From assembly GCF_009861505.1 (NCBI RefSeq), contig NZ_WTFT01000012.1, positions 62,001-126,000 of the forward strand: a DNA stretch of 64,000 nt, given 5' to 3'. The DNA comes from Pseudomonas izuensis (lineage in GTDB: Bacteria > Pseudomonadota > Gammaproteobacteria > Pseudomonadales > Pseudomonadaceae). A program made the translations under genes and the position numbers. Each line of letters starts with the position of its first letter. Within the stretch, counting starts at the first letter, position 1. Positions 26,996 through 36,623 of the stretch are shown here, piece by piece. The notes beneath the pieces are model-generated. The model was not told the origin of the DNA, did no database searches, and saw nothing but the letters and a program-made list of their open reading frames with translations.

Positions 26996-28189
26996 TTAGT
27001 AGAGGCACTCGACAGCCATGGCCGTCGCTTCACCGCCACCGATGCAGATCGCCGCCACGCCGCGCTTGAGGCCTTTCTGGCGCAGGGCCGAGAGCAAGGT
27101 CACCAGAATCCGCGCGCCGGAAGCCCCGATCGGGTGACCCAGGGCGCAAGCGCCGCCGTGCACGTTGAGCTTCTCATGGGGGATTTCCAGGTGGGTCATC
27201 GCGGCCATGCCAACCACGGCGAAGGCTTCGTTGACTTCGACCAGATCGACCTGATCCAGCGACCAGCCGGTTTTCTTCATCAGCTTCTTGATCGCGCCAA
27301 TCGGTGCCACCGGGAACAGGCCCGGCGTATCGGCAAATGCCGCGTGGCCATGAATCACCGCCAGCGGTTTGAGGCCGCGCTTGTCGGCTTCGGAACGGCG
27401 CATCAGCACCAGGGCCGCCGCGCCGTCGGAGATCGAACTGGAGTTGGCCGCGGTCACGGTGCCGCCGTCGCGGAACGCCGGTTTGAGCGAGGCGATCTTG
27501 TCCAGCTTGGCTTTCGGCGGCTGTTCGTCGTTGCTGATCACCACCTGTTCCTTGCCGACAGTGACAGTCAGCGAGACGATTTCGTCCTTGAAACTGCCGT
27601 CCTTGATCGCCTGTTGGGCCCGAGTGGTCGAGGCGATGGCAAAGGCGTCCTGAGCCTCGCGGCTGAAGTCGTTGGTTTCAGCACAGTCTTCGGCGAAAGT
27701 GCCCATCAGGCGGCCCTTGTCGTAGGCATCTTCCAGGCCGTCGAGGAACATCGAGTCGAGCACCTTGCCATGCCCCATGCGGTAACCGCTGCGGGCGCGA
27801 TCCAGCAGGTAAGGCGCGTTGGACATGCTTTCCATGCCACCGGCGATGACCACATCGGCACTGCCGGCCAGCAGCATGTCATGGGCCAGCATGGTGGTTT
27901 CCATGCCGGAGCCGCACATCTTGTTCACCGTGGTGCAGCGGGTCGACTTGTTCAGCCCGGCACCCAGCGCGGCTTGACGGGCCGGCGCCTGGCCGAGGCC
28001 GGCGGGCAATACACAACCGAACAGCACTTCATCGACGGCGTCCGGTGCAACACCGGCACGCTCGACGGCGGCCTTGATCGCGGCGGCACCGAGTTGTGGT
28101 GCGGTCAGGCTTTTCAAGTCGCCCTGGAAACCGCCCATCGGGGTGCGGACAGCGCTGACGATTACAATTGGATCGTTGGCAATGGTCAT
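26996..28189 (-). CDS. Acetyl-CoA C-acyltransferase (thiolase)
   Basis: This 397-residue thiolase has the active-site cysteine in TVNKMCGSGMETT (near residue 90) and the C-terminal catalytic motifs NVHGGACALGHPIGASG and CIGGGEATAM. It cleaves 3-ketoacyl-CoA with CoA; given its neighbours, 2-methylacetoacetyl-CoA from isoleucine is the likely substrate. It lies 12 bases after the SDR gene in one minus-strand operon. Confidence 0.92.
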   Translation of the reverse strand: MTIANDPIVIVSAVRTPMGGFQGDLKSLTAPQLGAAAIKAAVERAGVAPDAVDEVLFGCVLPAGLGQAPARQAALGAGLNKSTRCTTVNKMCGSGMETTMLAHDMLLAGSADVVIAGGMESMSNAPYLLDRARSGYRMGHGKVLDSMFLDGLEDAYDKGRLMGTFAEDCAETNDFSREAQDAFAIASTTRAQQAIKDGSFKDEIVSLTVTVGKEQVVISNDEQPPKAKLDKIASLKPAFRDGGTVTAANSSSISDGAAALVLMRRSEADKRGLKPLAVIHGHAAFADTPGLFPVAPIGAIKKLMKKTGWSLDQVDLVEVNEAFAVVGMAAMTHLEIPHEKLNVHGGACALGHPIGASGARILVTLLSALRQKGLKRGVAAICIGGGEATAMAVECLY

Positions 28190-28201
28190 GACAAATCCTC
28201 C

Positions 28202-28966
28202 TTATTTAGCCGCCATGCGCAAGGCACCGTCGAGACGGATCACCTCGCCGTTGAGCATGCTGTTTTCAATGATATGCCTTACCAGCGAAGCGTACTCGGC
28301 TGGTTTGCCCAGGCGCGGCGGGAACGGCACGCCAGCAGCAAGGGAGTCGCGCACTTCCTGGGTCATGCCGGCCATCATCGGCGTTTCGAAAATGCCCGGG
28401 GCGATGGTCATCACGCGGATACCAAAGCGCGCCAGTTCACGGGCGGCGGGCAAGGTCAGGCTGACGATGGCACCTTTGGACGCCGCGTAGGCCGCCTGGC
28501 CGATCTGGCCGTCATAGGCCGCCGCCGACGCGGTGTTGATGATCACGCCGCGTTCGCCACCGGCGTCCGCTTCGGTTTCGGCAATGGCCGCCGAAGCCAG
28601 GCGCAGCATGTTGAAGCTGCCGATCAGGTTGACGTTGATCACCTGGCTGAAGCTTGCCAGCGCGTGCGGACCGTTCTTGCCGAGGATCTTCTCGCCGCGC
28701 ACGATGCCGGCGCAATTGACCAGGCCATTGAGGCCGCCAAAGGCCTTGACCGTGGCCTGCACCGCCGCTTGCGCCGCCGCTTCGTCGCTGATGTCCGCGA
28801 CCACGCTTTGCGCGCCCAGACGCTGGGCCTGCGCCGCAACGGCCTCGGCATTCATGTCCACCAGCATCACTTTGGCACCGGCCGCCACCAGCATTTCAGC
28901 GGTGGCCGCACCCAGGCCGGAAGCCCCGCCGGTGACGAGAAAAACCTTGTTTTCGATCTTCATCAT
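28202..28966 (-). CDS. SDR-family 3-hydroxyacyl-CoA dehydrogenase (HSD17B10-like)
   Basis: This 254-residue short-chain dehydrogenase has the cofactor motif TGGASGLG near residue 11, the NCAG motif, and the catalytic Ser-Tyr-Lys set in the [21 protein letters not shown] region. It resembles type II 3-hydroxyacyl-CoA (2-methyl-3-hydroxybutyryl-CoA) dehydrogenases of isoleucine catabolism. I start it at 28966 (MMKIENK) after a GGAAAC ribosome-like site; the 45 extra codons upstream overlap the next gene. The thiolase downstream supplies the next step. Confidence 0.9.
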   Translation of the reverse strand: MMKIENKVFLVTGGASGLGAATAEMLVAAGAKVMLVDMNAEAVAAQAQRLGAQSVVADISDEAAAQAAVQATVKAFGGLNGLVNCAGIVRGEKILGKNGPHALASFSQVINVNLIGSFNMLRLASAAIAETEADAGGERGVIINTASAAAYDGQIGQAAYAASKGAIVSLTLPAARELARFGIRVMTIAPGIFETPMMAGMTQEVRDSLAAGVPFPPRLGKPAEYASLVRHIIENSMLNGEVIRLDGALRMAAK

Positions 28967-28979
28967 TGTTTCCTTGGAT

Positions 28980-30644
28980 TCAAGCTGAAACGTTCTTCGC
29001 GGCGGCCTCTTGAGCCTTGGCGATTTCCTGGTTGCGCAAGATAAAGCGCTGCAATTTGCCGCTTGGGGTTTTCGGCAACTCGCTGACAAATTCGATTTCA
29101 CGGGGGTACGAGTGCGCCGCCAGGCGTTTGCGCACGTGCTGGCGCAGTTCTTCGGCCAGTTCCGGCGCCGCGCAGTATTGCGGGCTGAGTACCACGAAGG
29201 CCTTGACCAGTTCGGTGCGCTCCGGATCGGGTTTGCCGACCACCGCCGCTTCCACCACCGCCGGGTGTTCGATCAAAGCGCTTTCCACGTCGAACGGGCC
29301 GACGCGGTAGCCGGACGTGGTGATCACATCGTCGCTGCGGCCCACGAAGCTGATGCTGCCGTCCGGGTTCCACTCGACGGTGTCGCCGCTCAAGTAGTAG
29401 TTACCGACGAACGCCTTGGTCGGTGCGCCTTCGTAGCCGGCGAACCAGCACATCGGCGATTGGCTGCGGTCGATGGCCAGAATGCCCGGCTGGCCGACGC
29501 CCAGTTCCTTGTACTCATCGTCCAGCACCACGATGCGATGGCCGGGCGAGGCAAAACCCGCGGCGCCCAAGTGGATCGGGTGTTCCAGGCCGTGGTGGTT
29601 GCACAGGACCATGCCCAGTTCGGTCTGCCCGTAGTGGTCATGGATGACCACCCCAAGGTTATCGGAGAACCAGCGGATCACTTCCGGGTTCAGCGGCTCC
29701 CCGGCACTGCTGACGATGCGCAACTTGCCTTTGATCGATCGGGCGAATTCGTCGCCGCCGGCAATCAACAGGCGGTACGCCGTGGGTGAGCCGGTGAGGT
29801 TGGTGATCCCGTATTTGTTGATGACCCGGCAGGTGCTTTCCAGGGTAAACGGGCCATCGTAGAAGGTGATCGGGTGCCCCATCGACATCGGGCCGGTTAC
29901 GCCGAAATAGATGCCGTAGGCCCAACCCGGATCGGCGACGTTCCAGAACGCGTCCTCCGGGCGCAGATCCACGGCATCCCGGGTATAGCTCTGGAAGGCG
30001 ACGATGGCCTTGAGCGGCACCGACAGCGCTTTCGACGGACCGGTGGTGCCCGAGGTAAACATCAGCAGGAACGGGTCTTCGCCGGTCAGCAGCACCGGTT
30101 CGCATTCGGGAGAATGGTTGGCCAGTTCGGCCCAGAAACTGTAGTCGCCCCGGACGATGCCCTGCCCCTTGGGGCCGGCGACGGTGACGATGGTCGGGCA
30201 ATCGGCGACTTCAGCGAGTTTCGACCGGTTGGCCGCGTCGGTGACCACCACTTTGGCGCCCGAGGAATTGAGGCGATGTTCGATGGCTTTCGGGCCGAAG
30301 GCGGTGAACAGCGGCTGGTAGACCGCGCCGATGCGCCAGGTGGCGAACACGGTGATGAGCAATTCGATGTTACGCGGCAGCAGGCCGGCGACCTTGTCGC
30401 CGCGTTTTACGCCCTGGGCCAGCAGGAAATTGGCGAATCGCGCGGCCTTGTCCTGCAGGTCGCCGAAGGTGTAGGTCGCGCTGGCGCCATCGCGGCCTTC
30501 CCAGAACAGCGCGATACGCCCCGGCAAGGCATGCCGGTCACAACACTCGATGCAGGCATTGAGAGCGGTCAAATCGCCGGCGAGCGCGGCGTCGACGGTG
30601 TGCTGATAATTGAACTGTTGTGTGGCAGACAAGTAATCGCGCAT
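28980..30644 (-). CDS. AMP-binding acyl-CoA synthetase
   Basis: This 554-residue adenylate-forming ligase has the P-loop [10 protein letters not shown] near residue 200, [22 protein letters not shown] and the C-terminal lysine motif [10 protein letters not shown]. It is close to acetyl/propionyl/medium-chain acyl-CoA synthetases and activates a short or branched carboxylate with ATP and CoA. As first gene of the SDR-thiolase-dehydrogenase-hydratase run it probably activates 2-methylbutyrate, tiglate or a similar acid; the exact substrate is not readable. Confidence 0.9.
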   Translation of the reverse strand: MRDYLSATQQFNYQHTVDAALAGDLTALNACIECCDRHALPGRIALFWEGRDGASATYTFGDLQDKAARFANFLLAQGVKRGDKVAGLLPRNIELLITVFATWRIGAVYQPLFTAFGPKAIEHRLNSSGAKVVVTDAANRSKLAEVADCPTIVTVAGPKGQGIVRGDYSFWAELANHSPECEPVLLTGEDPFLLMFTSGTTGPSKALSVPLKAIVAFQSYTRDAVDLRPEDAFWNVADPGWAYGIYFGVTGPMSMGHPITFYDGPFTLESTCRVINKYGITNLTGSPTAYRLLIAGGDEFARSIKGKLRIVSSAGEPLNPEVIRWFSDNLGVVIHDHYGQTELGMVLCNHHGLEHPIHLGAAGFASPGHRIVVLDDEYKELGVGQPGILAIDRSQSPMCWFAGYEGAPTKAFVGNYYLSGDTVEWNPDGSISFVGRSDDVITTSGYRVGPFDVESALIEHPAVVEAAVVGKPDPERTELVKAFVVLSPQYCAAPELAEELRQHVRKRLAAHSYPREIEFVSELPKTPSGKLQRFILRNQEIAKAQEAAAKNVSA

Positions 30645-30798
30645 TGCCAGAATCCCTTTGTATTTTTATTGGGTTGGGGGAACCGTGACCAACAGGGAAA
30701 TACTCGCTCTGCGCGGGGTGCGGGGCAATGGTCAAAGTTATCAAGTTGTTTGACTGGTTTGGCCAAGGTTCTGACAGGTGTTGCGCCTGTTGGGGCCT

Positions 30799-30866
30799 CA
30801 TCGCGGGCAAGCCTTGCTCCCACAAGAGCACCACGCCCCCTGTGGGAGCAAGGCTTGCCCGCGATG
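30799..30866. repeat. REP/BIME palindromic repeat pair
   Basis: CATCGCGGGCAAGCCTTGCT and AGCAAGGCTTGCCCGCGATG are exact mirror arms, only about 20 bases apart. This is the 'GGCAAGCCTTGC' subtype, in the gap between the acyl-CoA synthetase gene and the AraC gene. Confidence 0.87.
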
Positions 30867-30895
30867 GCGTCGGTACAGTCACCGCTGAATTCTGA

Positions 30896-31912
30896 TCAGG
30901 TGGCTTCGTTGAGGATCAAACTGCGGTAATGCCCCGGATTGGACCCCGACCACTTGCGAAACGCCTTGTAGAACGAACTCGCATCGGCAAACCCCAGTCG
31001 CGTGGCGATCTCCGCGAAGCTGATACTCGGCTCCGCCAGCCAGACAATGGCCAGTTCCTTGCGCACACTGTCCTTGAGCCCCTGGTAGGTCTGGCCCTCC
31101 TCGGCCAGTCGCCGGCGCAGGGTCGAGGCCGACATGCACAGGCGTTGCGCCAGCGCCTCGGTTTCCGGCCACTGTTCGGCAGGCAGTTGTCGCAGATCAT
31201 GCTTGATCCGACTGGCCAGGCTTTGCGGATCGCGATATTTCACCAGAATATTCGCCGGCGCCTGAGCCAGGAAGCGCTGGAGCTCTTGCTCCGTGCGCTT
31301 GATTGGCAGATCCAGGCAATCGGCGGAGAAAATCATCCGCGTGCGTGGCCGGTCGAACCGCAGGTTCTCGGAAAACATCACCTGGTAGTCATCGCAGAAG
31401 TCCGGCTGCGGACAACGCAGTTCGATGGCCAGTATCGGAATGCGCCGCCCGGCCAGCCAGCACGCGACACCGTGCACGATCATCCAGTAGGTGAAGTAGG
31501 TGAAGGCGCGGCGCGGCTCGTGGTCATCCTCCAGCAGCACGATTTCTGCCAGGCTCTGCTGACGCACCAGTTCGGCGGGCATGCGCTCGAGCATCAAGGA
31601 CAGGAAACCCAGGCCACTGGTGAGGCCCGCCGCCAGGCTCGGCTGGACCATGGCGCAGCGACAGAGAAACGCCAGGCTGCCGGATTTGAGCTTGCGCGGG
31701 TCCATGCCGAAAAACTCATCGTCCCCACGACGCGCCAGCAGGCGCCATAGCCGCGCATAGGCGGTGGCCGGCACCCGCGCAGCATCGCTGAGCAGTAGAG
31801 ACGGATCGATGCCGACCTTGTTCAACGCCTCGAGGGTGGTAACGCCGGGGGTGCAGCTTTGCAACAGCGCTTCACGCACCAGTTGAATGGAAATGGTGTC
31901 TTTTTCCGACAT
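30896..31912 (-). CDS. AraC-family regulator with arabinose-binding-type N-terminal domain
   Basis: This 338-residue protein has a PF12625-type ligand domain in the first ~200 residues and a C-terminal AraC HTH (RLCMSASTLRRRLAEEGQTY, then IATRLGFADASSFYKAFRKW, ending GSNPGHYR). The start at 31912 (MSEKDTISI) is chosen; 49 upstream codons run into a REP element. Regulators of this type sit beside fatty-acid or amino-acid degradation operons and bind acyl-type ligands. It probably controls the minus-strand acyl-CoA operon that follows. Confidence 0.9.
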   Translation of the reverse strand: MSEKDTISIQLVREALLQSCTPGVTTLEALNKVGIDPSLLLSDAARVPATAYARLWRLLARRGDDEFFGMDPRKLKSGSLAFLCRCAMVQPSLAAGLTSGLGFLSLMLERMPAELVRQQSLAEIVLLEDDHEPRRAFTYFTYWMIVHGVACWLAGRRIPILAIELRCPQPDFCDDYQVMFSENLRFDRPRTRMIFSADCLDLPIKRTEQELQRFLAQAPANILVKYRDPQSLASRIKHDLRQLPAEQWPETEALAQRLCMSASTLRRRLAEEGQTYQGLKDSVRKELAIVWLAEPSISFAEIATRLGFADASSFYKAFRKWSGSNPGHYRSLILNEAT

Positions 31913-31999
31913 TGCGCGAGGCGAGCCCTGTTCTTGTTTGAGTGGTGGGCATATTAGCGCAGCCGCCAACGCCACGCCCCGCATCGACGCTTTTGATTT

Positions 32000-32090
32000 T
32001 GTAGGAGCAAAGCTTGCTCGCGATCGAGGCACCGCGGTGTAACAGGCATACCGCGTCATCGTTCATCGCGAGCAAGCTTTGCTCCTACAG
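32000..32090. repeat. REP/BIME palindromic repeat pair
   Basis: TGTAGGAGCAAAGCTTGCTC and GAGCAAGCTTTGCTCCTACA are the arms, between the divergent AraC and efeU genes. This is the 'CAAAGCTTGCTCGCGA' subtype. Confidence 0.85.
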
Positions 32091-32139
32091 GGGTACGGGT
32101 GATATTCAGGGTTGTTCAGCTTAGGTTCAGGTAAATGTC

Positions 32140-32169
32140 AATGACTCCCATTTGGGAATGAGTGTCATT
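32140..32169. promoter_or_regulatory. Nested dyad upstream of efeU, candidate iron-responsive operator
   Basis: AATGAC (32140-32145) is mirrored by GTCATT (32164-32169), and TCCC-ATTT-GGGA lies inside. It is 44 bases before the efeU start, where a repressor would block transcription. It only loosely resembles a Fur box, so assignment to Fur is a guess from gene function. Confidence 0.3.
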
Positions 32170-32212
32170 ATGTTACAAATTAGCACCCTATCTATTTCCG
32201 ACACGGTGCTGA

Positions 32213-33058
32213 ATGCTCGTTCCTTTCCTGATCATGCTGCGCGAAGGCATCGAGGCCGCGTTAATCGTTGGCATCATCGCCAGCTACCTGAAACAGACCG
32301 GTCGCGGCCAATGGATGCCCGCCGTGTGGATCGGCGTATTCCTCGCCGCCGCCCTGGCCCTGCTGGTCGGCGGCGGCCTGGAACTGGTCAGCGCCGAGTT
32401 TCCGCAGAAACAACAGGAACTGTTTGAGGGCGTGGTCGGCCTGCTGGCCGTCGGCATCTTGAGTTCCATGGTGTTCTGGATGCGCAAGGTGGCGCGTTCG
32501 ATCAAGCACTCGTTGCAGGCGTCCCTCGATCAGGCCCTGACTGGCTCCAGGCACCAGGTGACGGCGCTGATCGCCATGGTGTTTTTCGCCGTGGCCCGGG
32601 AAGGTCTGGAAACGGTTTTTTTCCTGCTCGCGGTGTTCCAGCAAAGCGAAGGCCCGGCAGCACCGGTCGGTGCCCTGCTCGGCCTGATCCTGGCGATCGT
32701 TATCGGTGTCCTGCTCTACACCGGCAGCATGCGCCTGAACCTCGGCGCGTTCTTCCGCTGGACCGGCCTGTTCATCCTCGTGGTGGCTGCCGGAATCCTC
32801 GCCAATTCCGTGCAAGCGCTGCATGAAGCCGGGGTGTGGAATCACCTGCAAACCGTGCTCTTCGACATCAGCTCAACGCTGCCGATGGACGGTCCGCTGG
32901 GCTCGGTGTTGGCCGGGATGTTCGGTTATCAGGACGCACCGACCGTCAGCACCCTAGGCGCTTATCTGATTTATCTGCTGGTGGCGCTTCTGATGTTTTT
33001 TCTCCCCGCACCCAGCCCCTGTAGGAGCGAGCCTGCTCGCGATGGTCGTGAACGATAA
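32213..33058 (+). CDS. efeU: FTR1-family ferrous iron permease EfeU
   Basis: This 281-residue membrane protein has about seven helices and both FTR1 iron-ligand motifs, REGIE (residues 10-14) and REGLE (129-133). With EfeO and EfeB it imports Fe2+ at the inner membrane. The last ~13 residues (CRSEPARDGRER) are encoded by the left arm of a REP element, and the stop lies inside the REP pair, so the original C-terminus may have been replaced. The next gene, efeO, follows about 100 bases later. Confidence 0.9.
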   Translation: MLVPFLIMLREGIEAALIVGIIASYLKQTGRGQWMPAVWIGVFLAAALALLVGGGLELVSAEFPQKQQELFEGVVGLLAVGILSSMVFWMRKVARSIKHSLQASLDQALTGSRHQVTALIAMVFFAVAREGLETVFFLLAVFQQSEGPAAPVGALLGLILAIVIGVLLYTGSMRLNLGAFFRWTGLFILVVAAGILANSVQALHEAGVWNHLQTVLFDISSTLPMDGPLGSVLAGMFGYQDAPTVSTLGAYLIYLLVALLMFFLPAPSPCRSEPARDGRER

Positions 33059-33120
33059 CGCGTGAAACCTGATGCCCAGCGGTGCCTGTGGGTTCATCGC
33101 GAGCAGGCTCGCTCCTACAG
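33019..33120. repeat. REP/BIME pair overlapping the efeU 3' end
   Basis: CTGTAGGAGCGAGCCTGCTC and GAGCAGGCTCGCTCCTACAG are the arms. The left arm is inside the efeU reading frame and the right arm is in the gap before efeO. Confidence 0.87.
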
Positions 33121-33160
33121 GGTTCGATGTTTTCCTAATTTCCAGTCAGTAAGGGCAACC

Positions 33161-34360
33161 ATGCCAAATCCAGTCTCCCCCCAGGCCTCTCCTCCCCGCG
33201 CCTTGCGCTGGGCGGTGGCCGGTTCGGTGATCGTGATGATCGCCGCCGGCGGCCTGTTCTACTACGCCTCGAAAATGGCCGCCACTAAACGCCAGGCCAA
33301 CCGCGACGAAGTGTTGGTGACCATTGATCCGCACAGCTGCGAACCCAACGCACTGACCATTCCAGCCGGCCACGCCAGTTTCCGGATCGTCAACCGTTCC
33401 GACCGTGCCGTTGAATGGGAAATCCTCGACGGTGTATTGGTGATCGAAGAGCGGGAAAACATCGCCCCGGGTCTGAGCCAGGTGATCAACGCCAACCTGT
33501 TGCCCGGCGATTACGCCATCACCTGCGGCTTGCTGAGCAACCCGCGCGGCACCTTGCACGTAACGCCGACGGCGGCCTCGGATGCGGCGGCCAAAGCCAG
33601 ACCGTCGATGGTCGCCTTCGTGGGACCGTTGTCGGAATTTCGCGTGTACCTGAGCAGCCAGGGTACTGCGCTGATCCAGACCGTCGCCGCGCTCGATCAA
33701 GCCATCGAAGCCGGCGACTTGAGCCAGGCTCAAGCCTTGTACATTCCCGCTCGCGCCGCTTATCAACGGCTGGCCCCCGCGGCCCAGCGCATGGCCAAGC
33801 TGGACAACGGGATCAACGCCCGTGCCGACTACTTCGAAAAACGCGAACAGGACCCCGCTTTCATGGGCTTCCATCGCCTCGAATACGCGCTGTTCCAGCA
33901 ACGCGACCTCGACGGTCTGGCACCGGTCGCCCAGCGCCTGCTGACCGATGTCACCCGCCTCAAACAACAGCTGCTGGCCCAGTCGCTGCCACCGGAACAA
34001 CTGGTAAGCATCGTGGGGCGCAACCTCAACAACATGAGCGAAGTCCGTGCCCGCAGCGGCGAAGAAGAACGCTATAGCCACAGCGACCTGAACGGCTTTG
34101 CCGGCAACCTCGACGCTGCGCGCAAGGTTGTCGAACTGCTGCGTCCGCTGCTGGCCAAGTCCGCCGCCGATCTGCTACCGAAAATCGACAGCGCCCTGAC
34201 TGCCTTCGATGCCCAGCTCAATGGTTTCAAGCTCAACGACGGCTACGCCAGTTACGACAGCGTCAGCGCCGCACAGCGCCAGCAGATCGCCGAGAAGGCC
34301 AAGGCATTGGCCACCGCACTCGACGATATCGACCCCGCCCTCGGCCTTTCCGGCCTGTAA
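33161..34360 (+). CDS. efeO: EfeO, periplasmic iron-binding protein (cupredoxin plus imelysin domains)
   Basis: This 399-residue protein has an N-terminal membrane/signal segment (residues ~12-37) and a cupredoxin-like domain with VTIDPHSCEPNALTIPAG. A C-terminal M75/imelysin domain carries the HxxE iron motif in GFHRLEYALF. It captures and delivers iron to EfeU. I chose the ATG at 33161; the open frame before it crosses the REP. The order efeU-efeO-efeB is that of the EfeUOB system. Confidence 0.92.
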   Translation: MPNPVSPQASPPRALRWAVAGSVIVMIAAGGLFYYASKMAATKRQANRDEVLVTIDPHSCEPNALTIPAGHASFRIVNRSDRAVEWEILDGVLVIEERENIAPGLSQVINANLLPGDYAITCGLLSNPRGTLHVTPTAASDAAAKARPSMVAFVGPLSEFRVYLSSQGTALIQTVAALDQAIEAGDLSQAQALYIPARAAYQRLAPAAQRMAKLDNGINARADYFEKREQDPAFMGFHRLEYALFQQRDLDGLAPVAQRLLTDVTRLKQQLLAQSLPPEQLVSIVGRNLNNMSEVRARSGEEERYSHSDLNGFAGNLDAARKVVELLRPLLAKSAADLLPKIDSALTAFDAQLNGFKLNDGYASYDSVSAAQRQQIAEKAKALATALDDIDPALGLSGL

Positions 34361-34378
34361 GCAGAAGACGACTTCAAG

Positions 34379-35677
34379 ATGAACGATTCAGAGCCACTCA
34401 ACCTTCAACGTCGCCGGGTATTGATGGGCATGGGCGCCGCCGGTGTCGCCCTCACAGGTGTGGCGCTGAGCTGCCCGGCCATGGCCGCCAGCCCCGCACA
34501 GGTCACCGAAGCCCCCAGCAGCGAGCGCACCGAAGACCGTCACGCGTTCCACGGTAAACACCAGAGCGGCATCGTCACCCCGCGACCGGCGTCCGGCATG
34601 CTGGTGGCGTTCGATGTGCTGGCCAGCGACCGCGACGACCTGGAGCGGCTGTTCCGCACCCTCAACGAACGGATCGCGTTCCTGATGAAGGGCGGCCCGG
34701 TGACACAGGTCGATCCGAAACTGCCGCCGGTGGATTCGGGGATCCTCGGCCCGATCGTCACGCCAGACAACCTGACCATCACCCTATCGGTGGGCGCCTC
34801 GCTGTTCGACGAGCGTTTCGGCCTGGCAGACGTCAAGCCCAGGCGCCTGACGCGCATGGTCGGCTTCCCCAACGATGCGCTGGAAGCCGACTGCTGCCAT
34901 GGCGACCTGAGCCTGCAGTTCTGCGCCAACACCGCCGACACCAACATCCACGCCCTGCGCGACATCGTCAAAAACCTCCCGGACCTGCTGCTGGTGCGCT
35001 GGAAGCAGGAAGGCAGCGTGCCACCCCAGGCCCCGGCGAAACCCGGTAAACCGGCGCAGAGCGCGCGCAATTTCCTGGGTTTTCGCGATGGTTCGGCCAA
35101 CCCCGATTCCAACGATGCCAAGGCCATGGACAGCATCGTCTGGGTGCAACCGGGCAGCGACGAACCGGCTTGGGCCGTCAACGGCAGCTATCAGGCGGTG
35201 CGGATCATCCGCAACTTCGTCGAGCGCTGGGACCGCACGCCCTTGCAGGAACAGGAAAGCATTCTTGGCCGGGTCAAAAGCACCGGCGCGCCCATGGGCG
35301 GCAGCCATGAAACCGAGGTGCCTGACTATGCCAAGGACCCCGACGGCAAACTGACCAGACTCGATGCACACATCCGCCTGGCCAACCCGCGCACCACCGC
35401 GACCCAGGCCAACCTGATCCTGCGTCGGCCGTTCAACTACTCCAACGGCGTGAACAAGAACGGTCAGCTGGAGATGGGCCTGCTGTTCATCTGCTACCAG
35501 GCCGATCTGGAAAAAGGCTTCATCACCGTGCAAACGAGGCTCAACGGCGAGCCGCTGGAGGAATACCTCAAGCCGGTCGGCGGCGGGTACTTCTTCACCT
35601 TGCCCGGTGTCACCGGCGAGCAGGATTTCATCGGTCGCTCGCTGCTTGATGCAACACCCATAAAAACCACTGCCTAA
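34379..35677 (+). CDS. efeB: EfeB, Tat-exported DyP-type heme peroxidase
   Basis: This 432-residue protein has a twin-arginine signal ([19 protein letters not shown], residues ~9-27). The DyP signature GFRDGSANP lies near residue 237, and the C-terminal part has [15 protein letters not shown]. It oxidises ferrous iron or takes part in heme-iron extraction in the periplasm alongside EfeO and EfeU. The gene starts 18 bases after efeO. Confidence 0.93.
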   Translation: MNDSEPLNLQRRRVLMGMGAAGVALTGVALSCPAMAASPAQVTEAPSSERTEDRHAFHGKHQSGIVTPRPASGMLVAFDVLASDRDDLERLFRTLNERIAFLMKGGPVTQVDPKLPPVDSGILGPIVTPDNLTITLSVGASLFDERFGLADVKPRRLTRMVGFPNDALEADCCHGDLSLQFCANTADTNIHALRDIVKNLPDLLLVRWKQEGSVPPQAPAKPGKPAQSARNFLGFRDGSANPDSNDAKAMDSIVWVQPGSDEPAWAVNGSYQAVRIIRNFVERWDRTPLQEQESILGRVKSTGAPMGGSHETEVPDYAKDPDGKLTRLDAHIRLANPRTTATQANLILRRPFNYSNGVNKNGQLEMGLLFICYQADLEKGFITVQTRLNGEPLEEYLKPVGGGYFFTLPGVTGEQDFIGRSLLDATPIKTTA

Positions 35678-35694
35678 CCCCCTCGGAGCCACTC

Positions 35695-36519
35695 ATGAAA
35701 AAAATGCCAATTGCGCTAATGCTGACCCTGGGCTTGCTCGACACTCCGCTTTCGGCTTTCGCGGCGACGGCGCCGCTGGAGCTGGTGCAACCCATTTCCG
35801 ACTACAAGATCTACGTCACCGAGCAACTGGATGAACTGGCCAGCCACACCCAACAGTTCACTGACGCGGTGAAAAAAGGTGACCTGGCCACCGCGAAAAA
35901 ACTCTATGCGCCGACCCGGGTTTACTACGAATCGATCGAGCCGATCGCCGAGCTGTTCAGTGACCTCGATGCCTCTATCGACTCACGGGTCGACGACCAT
36001 GAAAAAGGCGTAAAGGCCGAAGACTTCACCGGTTTCCACCGCATCGAATATTCGCTGTTCTCGGAAAACAGCACCCAGGGCCTGGGCGAGTTGGCGGATG
36101 GCCTGGACAAGAACGTCAAAGACCTGCAAAGCCGTGTCGCCGGCCTGACCTTCCCGCCGGAAAAAGTCGTCGGCGGTGCCGCTACGCTGCTGGAAGAAGT
36201 GGCGGCCACCAAGATCGCCGGCGAGGAAGATCGCTACAGCCACACCGACCTTTATGACTTCCAGGGCAACATCGACGGCGCGAAGAAAATCGTCGACCTG
36301 TTCCGTCCACAAATCGAGAAGCAGGATGCGGCGTTCATTGCCAAGGTCGACAAGAACTTTGCCACGGTGAACAAGACACTGGCCAAGTACAAAACCAGGG
36401 ATGGCGGTTTCGAGACCTATGACAAAGTGAAGGAAAGCGACCGCAAGGCGCTGGTGGGGCCGGTCAATACACTGGCTGAGGATTTGTCGACGTTGCGTGG
36501 GAAACTGGGTTTGAACTGA
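35695..36519 (+). CDS. EfeM/EfeO-family imelysin lipoprotein-like protein
   Basis: This 274-residue periplasmic protein has a signal peptide (to about FAATAP, residue 24) and a single M75/imelysin domain with HxxE in GFHRIEYSLF. It lacks the cupredoxin domain of EfeO, which makes it an EfeM-type protein. It is similar to the C-terminal half of the efeO product two genes earlier, suggesting duplication and shortening. It follows efeB by 17 bases in the same operon and is probably an extra iron- or metal-binding component. Confidence 0.88.
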   Translation: MKKMPIALMLTLGLLDTPLSAFAATAPLELVQPISDYKIYVTEQLDELASHTQQFTDAVKKGDLATAKKLYAPTRVYYESIEPIAELFSDLDASIDSRVDDHEKGVKAEDFTGFHRIEYSLFSENSTQGLGELADGLDKNVKDLQSRVAGLTFPPEKVVGGAATLLEEVAATKIAGEEDRYSHTDLYDFQGNIDGAKKIVDLFRPQIEKQDAAFIAKVDKNFATVNKTLAKYKTRDGGFETYDKVKESDRKALVGPVNTLAEDLSTLRGKLGLN

Positions 36520-36544
36520 GTTTTGTTGCGCGTTGGCGGGCCCC

Positions 36545-36611
36545 TTCGCTGGCAAGCCAGCGCCTACATGTAGATTGCATGAACCCTGTAGGAGCTGGCT
36601 TGCCAGCGAAG
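36545..36611. repeat. REP/BIME palindromic repeat pair
   Basis: TTCGCTGGCAAGCCAGCGCC and GGAGCTGGCTTGCCAGCGAA are the arms; the left has a G in place of T at one position. It lies between the convergent efeM-like and pssA genes. Confidence 0.82.
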
Positions 36612-36623
36612 CTTTTTCAGGCT

